From assembly GCA_905178155.1 (NCBI GenBank), contig CAJINV010000001.1, forward strand, positions 5,119,994-5,183,993: a stretch of DNA of 64,000 nucleotides, given 5' to 3'. Position 1 is the first letter of the stretch, and each line of letters starts with the position of its first letter. The notes below the pieces were generated by a model, which worked only from the letters and a program-made list of their open reading frames with translations, made no database searches and was not told the DNA's origin. The stretch is from Amoebophrya sp. A120. Lineage: Eukaryota > Sar > Dinophyceae > Syndiniales > Amoebophryaceae. The position numbers and the translations under genes were made by a program. Shown piece by piece: positions 12,701-21,000 of this stretch.

Positions 12701-14074
12701 GCGGACGGTCCGCTTGAGCCAGGGAAGCCTGCCGTCGCTTTTGGCCAGAAAGCGCCAGAGCGGCCGCATTGAGCCGGAGACTTTGCAACCCCTCAGAAAG
12801 CGGCGCCATCCTGCCGCCCGGATGATGCGCTCGAGTCTAAGAATTTCGGCATGGTCGTCCTGCTTGTAGGCCTCTTCGAGTGCAACAGCATCTTCATGCC
12901 ATGCGTGATTGGCGAGAAACTGCTTCCTGGTGGGTGGGCGGCCGGTGCCTTCCACGGTTATTCGCCACGGCGAGACTGCTTCCGCTACCCGTTCTATTAG
13001 TGCCTCCGTGTAGTCGTTGATCGTCGGAATGTCCTCATCCGCAGCTTGTTCCGCCATCGCAGCTGCTAGCCGTGCGTCGAGTTGCGCAACTTCAGCAACG
13101 ACATCTGGGTCATTGCTGGTGGCATCTGGAAGCACGTATCGGGCGATGGAGCGCGCTTTCGCTGGGTCCTGGTACGTTTCCAACCGTGTGACAAGCGGCA
13201 GGTGGTCGCAGCTCTTCGGGGCGCCATGGTCTACCCACGTTGGCTGAATGGGCCCTGCTTCTGGTTGTCCCGGACCTTGTTCTGCGTCCCAGTCGTCGCC
13301 TGCCCCGAATGCGTGCTCTGCTAGCCTTGGGAAGATGCAGGTGGACCCGGGGCGCCACAGAATGCGGTCGGGTGTCGTAATTGGCGCGCAGGCGGGATAG
13401 GTTTTGTCGTTCGGCGTTAGATCGAGCATCCCGGCGTCGGCGCCACCGCCGCTACTCAGCCAGCGGCTGTGCCACTGATTGATATTGAGATCCCCCATGA
13501 GCAGAACATCTTCGTCTGGTGCTGCGGGGGCAAAAATTTCCGCGAGTTCATGATCGCGCGGCGTCGTGCCGGGCGCAATATATACAAGACAAATGAGTGC
13601 TGTGCGGGTTCCCCATTCTCCACCGGGGAGAATAATCCGCACGCGAGCTACTTCAATTTTGCTTCCTTTTTTCCAGTGCGGGATGGATTTCGTGGTCGGG
13701 CAGACGGTTACTCTTGGGCCTGCATAGATCGCAAGACCCCCTGCAGTTTTGTTGCTGTGAGCGCGGATAAAGGTCGCCTCCCGGGCGTATCCGCGTTTCT
13801 CCCAACTCTTGTCGAGCGGCTTCAGCGCTTTTTCGTCTGCCAGAGTTTCCACTACGCCCACAAGATCCGCCTCAAGCTCACGGCAGCGCTGGATGATGCC
13901 GTGCGTTTTGCGGCGGATCCCATTTACGTTCCAGGTAACCAGCCGAAGGGCGGATTGGTCACCTGGATCGTTGTTACTCGTGAGCGTGAGTTCACAGAAG
14001 AGCCCGCAGTCTCCCGTTCGGGAGAATGAGAATCTGATATGCTGCGCCGAGCAAACCCCGGTCTTTCGGTGCAA
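9767..14074 (-). CDS. LINE ORF2: endonuclease / reverse transcriptase / RNase H
   Basis: A 1435-residue polyprotein that nicks target DNA and copies the element RNA into it. APE-type endonuclease: TWNVNGI (47-53), catalytic Glu in VVETLAD (about 76), GDLNIN (194-199), DHLPLV (290-295). Reverse transcriptase: KAPGLDDLP (about 530), YRPISLIS (588-595), TDIAGAFDSV (652-661), GIPQGGALSP (709-718), FADD active site (745-748). RNase H: Asp in ACDGAH (about 1131), Glu in RPEFTAL (1170), Asp in LLSDAQ (1200), GHTGVTHNEVADTLADH (from 1246). A C-terminal knuckle has Cys1365, Cys1368, His1377, Cys1381. The only upstream Met is at 14074, overlapping the ORF1 end by about 83 bases in another frame. ORF2 may be made by frameshifting or reinitiation. 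Confidence 0.93.
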   Translation of the reverse strand: MHRKTGVCSAQHIRFSFSRTGDCGLFCELTLTSNNDPGDQSALRLVTWNVNGIRRKTHGIIQRCRELEADLVGVVETLADEKALKPLDKSWEKRGYAREATFIRAHSNKTAGGLAIYAGPRVTVCPTTKSIPHWKKGSKIEVARVRIILPGGEWGTRTALICLVYIAPGTTPRDHELAEIFAPAAPDEDVLLMGDLNINQWHSRWLSSGGGADAGMLDLTPNDKTYPACAPITTPDRILWRPGSTCIFPRLAEHAFGAGDDWDAEQGPGQPEAGPIQPTWVDHGAPKSCDHLPLVTRLETYQDPAKARSIARYVLPDATSNDPDVVAEVAQLDARLAAAMAEQAADEDIPTINDYTEALIERVAEAVSPWRITVEGTGRPPTRKQFLANHAWHEDAVALEEAYKQDDHAEILRLERIIRAAGWRRFLRGCKVSGSMRPLWRFLAKSDGRLPWLKRTVRSAIKDSHGRWCNTDRAKAAALGAHLRDKYMFQADHPSQLSPATQSALDMAAPVAEVTATEVEAAYKLLGKGKAPGLDDLPLEVWRGPTWHTLAALYTRVLRSEGLPDAFSNSKVIWLDKAGRPPEQMGSYRPISLISTVAKLLERVVLGRLPETEDASQHAYQRGKCTEILLQELATHVDGLAKKGRTILIVQTDIAGAFDSVPHTKLVDQLLRQGIDAGLVRYIWRWLRHRAFCSQVGQERSQWFRPCTGIPQGGALSPWAWNSLLAGTASEVSAKVGAGLWLRFFADDGTAIIDGNSPEECAAIAAQFEEALSASLVARGLRLAPSKMEAMWLDVPKTGVYRRQHDTYGRVRKDPTPVEQPPAQLAAIPYPTKNSLRVLGLLVDHRFTMCAHLAHIEKKCTLRLSILRSLANRHWGLDVATLSQTSLFLVSHILGYGVTIYGSCASQAALQKLNTKIINPAARIVLGTSRTQRLESLYMGSNLQSVFNIYTSRLASFVDRLLRASSTPLRERIAETIPGLRYVYEPALPPREMRAQDPTELAALRPDCPYTTAVTSWTHWVALPPAQASTAQSPSAEQQPARRVYHTYAPELESDQEADRQFAPPAAQCPPWAMEAVKTLESAGWNRHQVQRLQTYRPQVGRLENLRVHSHELAGTRDELAARYKFTGACDGAHLAATGRGASAAYLHSSREARVLAGAWGGNKSSYRPEFTALMDLLGLAIQAAAEEDTAAQELLLLSDAQSVLARIKTLAQCGGLATDAECEMMARLERVSRLYKCIRIQHVYGHTGVTHNEVADTLADHAAALGPAPAEWPQAPTLDDMKGLVKAELDRQEADTMQSLKRAAPSVSGSLCSVFLPDRPACKKLYKELSAQGESREVQVTAASLLGATRFKQLTPAGLLGRMCPKCDAVADTPAHFLECYVVGDLGGLSDPQRLARLFSYVTYETRAHQDERRRAAGGGDAAGPPPPQHRGNF

Positions 14075-16085
14075 TGATCTTCACGTCGCAGGTGGATCGG
14101 TCGTATTTCCGCTGTGAGTCGTCAAACACACCTCCCCCTACCGCTCCCCAGAAACGGATCGTGACGCCGAGAGCGTGCGCCGCCCCCTGTAGTTCGACGT
14201 CGGACGTCCTTGCCGACTTCGGGTGGGCCGTTTCCTTAATGCCGGCCTCCACCTTCGTGCTGAAGGTTTCTTTGTTCATCTGTCCACCCTCCCGGACGTG
14301 GAGCTCATACAGCGCGTCAATGCTGTTGTAGTGCACTGTGTCGCTGGCGCAGATGAGGTACGCCTTCTCAGCATGTGCGGCGCCCCCGGTGGCGGCTGCG
14401 CTTGTGCTGCTGGCCGCGCCGGAAGCGGCAGCTCGATCCGCGGCTGCGCTGGCAACTTTTTCGCTTGCGAAGATTGTTTTCCCCTTCTTCGATAAGCCCG
14501 CCGTCGGAAGTTGCTGGCCGTCGAGGAGGTCGCCTACCGGTTGCGTAGCCACGCCCGGCTTAGCGAGCAGGAGAGGAACATTGTGGTCCTTGCTGCAGGC
14601 AGGCGGCCCCCCCTTGGGGCAGACTCCCGTCCGCTGGTACCCCGTGCACGGTTCCTTCGCGTTCAGCTGGTTGCCCACGCCTGCCGACTTCAGGAACTGC
14701 TGGTTGGTCAGTTTGCGGTAAAGCTGGTCCACGCGGCAACCATGTGCGAGCTTCACCAGTTGCGGCTTGGCTTTCGTGACTTTCTCGATTTCTTGTAACC
14801 ACTCGATTTGCGGCAAGCCGGGCTGTTGGTCGAGGATAGACTTTGCGACGTCCCGAATAGTTTGCTTTTCCGCCTCCGTTGGTTGCGTTTGGCGTTCCGC
14901 TAGGAATTCCGTGATGGTTTTCCCGAAGAGCCGCTTGCAATCGTGGCTGCGGAGGCGGAGCCGCACCCACAGCTGCGACGTTATTTCTTCTGGAGCGACC
15001 CAGGGGTCATACTCATCAAGAAGCTTCTGAAGATCGGCCAGTTCTGGGCGGGCTGTTGCGGCTTTGTTGATGTTGTTGCTTCTGGCACCACTTGATTGCT
15101 GTGAAGATGTCGGCTTGTGCATGGTTACCGTACTTGGTCCTGGTGCGGAGGATGAAGCAGCTGCTGCGCTGCTGGAGGCGACGTTGTTGCCGGGCGCCGT
15201 TTTATCCACCGCCGGCGCGGTATTGGTCGTCTCCGCTCTGCCCGAGTTTGTGCTGCCGGTGTTCTGACCTACGGTCGATCCAGCAGGAGGGCTGGCAGCA
15301 GTTCTTTGGGTGCGTCGAGGGCTGCGTTCTCGCGCAGCCCCTTGAGCCGGTGCATTAGGTTGCCCCTGTCGATTTCTTGGGCGCAGTGCCAACAAGCACT
15401 GCCCGACCGTGTCGCGGAGGATGCCGCGGATCTGGTGTCCTCTAATGTGGAATCTGTTCCACAGCATCTTCTGGACCTGCTTGCTGGTGGTTCTCGTGTT
15501 CAGCAGGTAGGCCTCCCGAATGACCTGCTTTACTTCATTCCTCCCCGGCAGATTGGCATGCGACATCGTCGCATCTTCTGCCTTGGTGTGTTTGTCTGAA
15601 GTGGTGCCGGCTGAGCTTGCCGGCGTTGCGGGAAAGACGGCGTGGCTGTGGTTGGAGCGACTTAGATTGGTGCTGGTGTGTTTGTGAGGTGCAGTCTGTG
15701 TTTGTGTGGCAGGCGCCGTGATAACCGGAGGCGCAGGCATGGGCATCTTGCGACAGCACTGCTCTGTCGCGCCGCAGGTCGGCGTTTGCGTGTAGACAAC
15801 GGTAGACGGCCCCCAGGGCGTGTGCAGGTTGTCTTGCATATTGCGCAGGGCAATGCACTTCTCGAGCGGCACGTTCACAAAACTGTCATGCTGACAGCAC
15901 GAGCTGGCTGTCATCGTTCCAAAATTGATGATCGGCGGCGCTGTTCCCATAGTGCCGACCGTTTTGCACCGCTTGCAGAGGCAGTGCATCCCTTCGCCTA
16001 GGGACTGACGCATGCAGAGAACGGGAGCATTGCAGCCGGACTGCTGCATCGGGAAACAACAGGAGCCGATCATTTTGTAGCGCAA
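13992..16085 (-). CDS. LINE ORF1: CCCH zinc-finger protein with possible OTU-like tail
   Basis: A 697-residue protein in the ORF1 position, presumably binding element RNA. The N-terminus is cysteine-rich (CC at 9-10, C-x-C-x2-C near 35-40, CC near 63). A Ser/Ala/Pro-rich linker follows to about residue 345. A CCCH finger has Cys480, Cys489, Cys497 and His501 (x8, x7, x3 spacing). The last 110 residues include SDVELQGAAHALGVTIRFW, which resembles the EL-LA-ALG-I core of OTU cysteine proteases. I cannot find a clean catalytic D-x2-C, so this may be a decayed or merely similar fold. A second Met at residue 5 is an alternative start. The function in the element is inferred. Confidence 0.8.
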   Translation of the reverse strand: MRYKMIGSCCFPMQQSGCNAPVLCMRQSLGEGMHCLCKRCKTVGTMGTAPPIINFGTMTASSCCQHDSFVNVPLEKCIALRNMQDNLHTPWGPSTVVYTQTPTCGATEQCCRKMPMPAPPVITAPATQTQTAPHKHTSTNLSRSNHSHAVFPATPASSAGTTSDKHTKAEDATMSHANLPGRNEVKQVIREAYLLNTRTTSKQVQKMLWNRFHIRGHQIRGILRDTVGQCLLALRPRNRQGQPNAPAQGAARERSPRRTQRTAASPPAGSTVGQNTGSTNSGRAETTNTAPAVDKTAPGNNVASSSAAAASSSAPGPSTVTMHKPTSSQQSSGARSNNINKAATARPELADLQKLLDEYDPWVAPEEITSQLWVRLRLRSHDCKRLFGKTITEFLAERQTQPTEAEKQTIRDVAKSILDQQPGLPQIEWLQEIEKVTKAKPQLVKLAHGCRVDQLYRKLTNQQFLKSAGVGNQLNAKEPCTGYQRTGVCPKGGPPACSKDHNVPLLLAKPGVATQPVGDLLDGQQLPTAGLSKKGKTIFASEKVASAAADRAAASGAASSTSAAATGGAAHAEKAYLICASDTVHYNSIDALYELHVREGGQMNKETFSTKVEAGIKETAHPKSARTSDVELQGAAHALGVTIRFWGAVGGGVFDDSQRKYDRSTCDVKIIAPKDRGLLGAAYQILILPNGRLRALL

Positions 16086-16688
16086 TAACCTGACTGCGCT
16101 TAGTTGCTAAGCAAAAGGTAACTTGGTGCAGGCGCTGTCTAGTGAAGCAAGACTTCGCGGCGAAGCCTGTGAAGCGTAGTTATTAGCTGTAGTGATGTTG
16201 AGAGTGTCTAACTCCGTACCTAGTGTGGTCTAGTTTGTCGGTTTAGTTCGCGTCTTTAGGTGTGGTTTGTTGCTAAGTAAATTGCGAGCTGTGACAAGCA
16301 GACGGTGCAGTTTATAGGTGCAGTCTAGAGGTGGTAAAGGCAGAGGTTCAAGTTGGAACTGTAGTGATGAATCGCCGGGATTCTTAACAAAGCCTTACCT
16401 AGTAGTTACCGATTCAGAGGCTTTCTTCAAGTGCGGAAGCGTGTTCCGACTTTATCGCACTCCCTTTAGACCGAACTGTTTACATTGTGTCCTTAACCCG
16501 CCGGTGCTATGATGGTATTTAGCATCTTTAAGGGTAGTAAAGAATGCGGAAACCCATATACAGGTCGGCGGGATTGGGACTCCTAGAGAGCGAGCCGAAT
16601 AGGCGGGAAGGGCGATACCCACCCGACCGCATTGGAGACCGATATCACTGGCCCTCGAGAGTGTGGCACAACCGACAAAGGTGAGACA

Positions 16689-16710
16689 TTAACCCTAATA
16701 CTAGGGTTAA
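16689..16710. repeat. Palindrome with CCCTAA/TTAGGG-like arms
   Basis: A 22-bp near-perfect palindrome, TTAACCCTA and TAGGGTTAA arms around a short centre, followed by an AT-only stretch. It lies in the 5' UTR of the retrotransposon. Confidence 0.6.
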
Positions 16711-17048
16711 TTTTTAAATTTTAATAATTTTAATTTGGGCAGCACCTACACAGGAGTGACAACCGAACTAAATTTGCAAATTTTCCAGCATTCCATGCTG
16801 TTTTTGCCCGACTTCTAGCCGGTTTTGTGACCGAGGTGTGCTCTTCAGGAGCAACAATTGATCTGCGGGAACCGAGACATAGATACTTGAGTTCTTTGAG
16901 ATCGAAACTGACCGATGTGTGCACCGACATTTGTGAAACTCACCAGGAGCGATGGTTCTTGACCACCTAGTTGCGCGATCGATATTTACAAATATCTTTG
17001 AACATTTCCAGGTTCTTGTCACGACTTCCCTTCCCACCAGGGGCGGGC

Positions 17049-17062
17049 AGTTGCATTTTTAT
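17049..17062. repeat. Target-site duplication, right copy
   Basis: AGTTGCATTTTTAT, the second copy of the repeat at 9382-9395. It marks the 5' end of the retrotransposon. Confidence 0.75.
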
Positions 17063-18026
17063 GAAAAAAAGTAAAACGGCAACCGTAAAACTTAAAGTGA
17101 AACTTCTCGCATAGTTGTAGTCCTTTGAAGATACTTATCGATCCGTATCCCAATTAATAAATAGTGTGGCTCAGAAGTCTGACCGTCCGACCCTTTTACG
17201 CATACGCAGCATTAATAATGCTGCTTCGAGCTCCATTGGTATAATACCTCCACCATTGAGTACTAACTTGGTATTCCTCCCAGATCAGGCCGGCACTTGA
17301 CGACAGAGACCACAATCTAGAATAAAAGTTGTTCGCTTCTATTCATATTCTGTTGACCAGAAAAGCGATCGTCTCTCTGGAAAATGAAAATAAAAATGAC
17401 AGCTTCAAAAGCTGAAAATAATAAACGGAAAATAAATTCACGATTGACCACGAAGAGCAGTCTTCACAAAAAGTAGACATCTGCTCATGCTGTTGTCGGT
17501 ATGCCAACGTCAGCGTCAAGTTGTTGAAATTCATATTCAACACGTTTTTGCATAAAAAGCAGCGAAAGTGACCTAAAAGAAGTGCAACCAGAAATATTCT
17601 ATAGATAACATTAACTACAATATGAATATTTATAGTTGGTGAAGGAAAAAATAAAGCTGCATTGTCATAACTGAAACCTGTAGTTAGTACGCTATTCCAC
17701 ATCTCCCAAAATAAAATATAGAAACGAAAAAACACTGATTTGTTCGGATTCTGTGGTCAATAGATAGTATCAAACCTGAGCTCTCAATTGAACTTGTTCA
17801 GTTGTCTTGTGAAAAACAACGCTTGCAACAATCAATGACAATCAGCAGGACCGAAACGTTATCTTTGCTATACACAGTTCGCCTTTTCTTGAGGTTGACG
17901 CAACTGAGGTTAGCTAAAACTTAAACGTTCTTGGAAATACTTACTTTTCGAAAAGTAATTCCACCAGAGCAAGTCGACCTGGCCTGCTTTGACGAGCGAA
18001 AAAGCAGATCCACTCGTCACGACCCC
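17063..18026. other. Gene-free stretch downstream of the ABC transporter
   Basis: AT-rich sequence between the retrotransposon and the transporter stop. One 130-residue hydrophobic frame (17343-17735, minus) has AT-driven composition and no recognisable motif, so I do not call it. Confidence 0.4.
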
Positions 18027-21000
18027 TTACAACTCGTCCTGCTTTTCGGACTCCCCCGCAGAGACCGGCGCAGCCGGCGCTTCCGGCGGCGGCAGCGGCG
18101 GGGAAGAAGAGCAGTGCTTGTAGAAGAAGAAAACGTGGCCCATCTTGTTGGAGATCGCGATCACGGCCACCAACAACATGAACAAGGCGACATCGTTCTC
18201 CGGTTCAAAGGTCTTGAACGCCAGGGCATTGAGCTTGCGCAACACGAACTCCCCCGTATTTCCGAAGCACTCGTACGCCGGGACGTCGGAATGGCCAAGG
18301 CACGTGTACCCGGCCGCATTAGCGCCCGCGGGGTACTGGCACTGCTGCAGATCCGCTTGGGCCTGCGTGAACGTGGTGCCATCAACCACCGGGCACGAAA
18401 CCGCGCCCGGAATGCTGCGCTCCGTCCAGGCAAACTCGATGTACATCTGGTTCGCCAAGCCCCACCGGGTCGGCATCGTGTAAGTGAAGAGTTTGAAGGG
18501 GTAGTTGACTTCGTCGATGTTCACCATCAAACCGCTGAACAAGAACGCATTGTACCTGATAGAACGCGCAACGACAGAGAAGGTTGAGGTTTCTATTTTG
18601 ATTTTTTGCATCTTCATTCAAGAAAATCACTAGTATAGCCTTTCACTTTCCATGATGGCATGGACAACGAGCATGATGTTGAGAGGGTATCATATTATTT
18701 ATATAGACAAGTTCTCCACCACAGCACTGCGCGTTCGTTGGGCTTGGGAACAACGATAAAAAGCAGAAACAAGGATAAAAGTAAAACCATCTACCAGGAT
18801 TAAGAAAAATTTCTTTTTTACCAGTAGACGATCATGGCGAGGAGTCCGATGAGGACGTTCATGGACAGAACCGAGGCCATCTGCGCGAAGAACTCGAAGG
18901 AGATGTAGTAGACCCAAACGTTGACGTGGGTGATCTATGCATTGCAAATATGTCTGGGTCTGCAAAGTTGGAACTTGTAATGCTGGTCTTACATGGCATG
19001 GCATGGCATGAGGCTTGCGCCCTCCAGGTACATGGAATGCCAAATGCACCAGGGATCCGCTTTCTGCGGATTCTATGTTTGTAGGGGACACCCGCGACGC
19101 CGCCCTAAGACAGCGAACCCCGATAATAACAAGAGGGCGCAATCCTTGGCGACGACAGAGAAGCCTCCTCTTCTTGCAATGTTGGTTTATCCCTAATTCA
19201 TTCTCTGGCATCTGTGAGCTGATCCAAGTCCGGGCGCAAGTGCCTCGAGTGTTGATTTCCCGGCGCTCGGTTGCGTTCGAGTAGTTGGGGGGGCTACTCT
19301 AAGGGTACAGGGACCTACATTCCTGTGAAATCTGTACTGCAACTGCATGACCAACAAAAGTCGCAGCCTCTCTTGTCGTACAAAAACGCTGTTTCTCATG
19401 CGGAGTGCGTATGAGAAAGCGTTCTGCAAACTTGTCATACTTTCCTGCGTACGGAAGTGTTTTCGTCATCCATCACAAGTTCAAGTTTCCGACCCCAGGC
19501 ATATTTGCATTTGATATGATCAGCACGTTCTCGATGTTCCACCGCATGTTGCCCAGCCAGTAGGTCGGAATCCACAAGACGCACATGGCCAGCACCAGGC
19601 ACATGGGGATGGAGATCAGGGTCATCGCGGTCAAGTACATCCAGGCGGAGTAGAACCCGTTGCGAATCTCGTTCTTGACCAGCTTGAAGCTGAAGTTGTA
19701 GAACACGGTGGCGGCCGCGGCGAACAAAGTCTGCGCACAGAAGATCCACCCCATCAGCCAGGCTTTCATCATGGCGTTCTCCTGGGACCACTCAAAGTGC
19801 CCCGCGTACGCGATGTCAAAGAAGATGGAGGAGCCCATGTACAACATCATCCGTCCGAGATACGGTGTCTATCAAAATGAAAAATCCCCCCTCCCCATAT
19901 CAAAACGGATATTTGTGATGCTGATTTGCGGTCACAAATCATCTTTGTCTTGCATATGGGGTAATAGGAGTCATCTGACGCATTCCAGAGCTAGTCTGTA
20001 ATGCGCTTCGGCTATTGCAAGCCTGCTGTTTGCCATGCGCAATTTCTAGCCTTCTGCATGCCCAGACAGGCTTAGAAAATACCGCCAAGCACTTTCTGCA
20101 AGACAAATCTGATTTGCGTACGCAAATCCAGCATCAGAAACTTCGTTTCGATATGAGGAGGGGGGATTTTGCCTCACAATAGCGTCGGATCGGTCACGCA
20201 GGACACCAGCAGTTCGCGGTAGAACAGCGTTTTGATCAAGCTCGCGCCGGACGGGGGCAGCAGACTGTTCCCCGTAGATTCCGTGGCGGCGCCGGTGGGG
20301 ACCACGGTGGACGTGAACTCGCCGAGCGGGCCGCCGTTGACGGAATCCGTGTGCTTCTTGCTCGCTTTCCAACCGGACAAAATCTTTTCCTGCTGCTCCT
20401 TCGAAGCGAAGTCGCTGTTCACCAAATCCAAGTAGTACTCCGCGGGGTTGGTCAGCGCCGGCACCGTGAATCCGATGGACGAGAAGTGTTGCTGAATCTC
20501 CGGCCGCGGCCCGCAGTAGGCCATCTCGCCAGAAGCCAGGATGGCCACCTCGTCGCACAGGGACCAGATTTCGTAGGAGGGCTGGTGGATGGTGCACACC
20601 ACCACCATGTTCTTCAGTTGTGCGACTTTGCGCAGGTAGTACATCATCAAGTACGCCGACGCGGAGTCGATTCCCGTGGTGGGCTCGTCCAGGAACATGA
20701 TGCGGGGCTCGCGCAGCAGGCCGCACGCGACGCACAGCCGCTTTTTCTGCCCCGCGGTCATGCCGCTGTTCCCGAGGATGCCGCCCGCCTTCTGGTCTTC
20801 GCAGTCCTTTAGACCCATGGCGACCAGCATTTTTTCCACGGCCTCGGGAATTTTGCTTTTGTCCGCCATCACCAGGTTGGCGGTAAACTCCAGGTTCTGG
20901 CGGCAGGTCAGGGTCTGGATCAGCTGGATGTACTGCGGCACGTACACGCAGTCTTGCGCGAGGTCGTTCAAATGCGTCACGGAACGCCCGTTCACGTACA

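Larger units (their letters stand above)
9396..17048 (-). mobile_element. Full-length non-LTR retrotransposon (LINE, RNase H-bearing)
   Basis: A 7.65-kb element on the minus strand, bracketed by a 14-bp direct repeat. In transcription order it has a 5' UTR of about 960 bases (17048-16086), ORF1 (16085-13992), ORF2 (14074-9767), a 3' UTR of about 370 bases, and an A-rich tail (AATAAATAAAAAAT type) next to the left repeat. The APE endonuclease, FADD reverse transcriptase and RNase H domain place it among RNase H-bearing LINEs such as the I/R1/Tad groups; the clade is not determined. No stop or frameshift interrupts either ORF and all expected catalytic residues are present. It lies between genes, in the same orientation as the array. 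Confidence 0.88.

Noticed and set aside
17343-17735. 130-residue hydrophobic minus-strand frame
   Set aside because: AT-driven composition and no motif; lies in a gene-free spacer.
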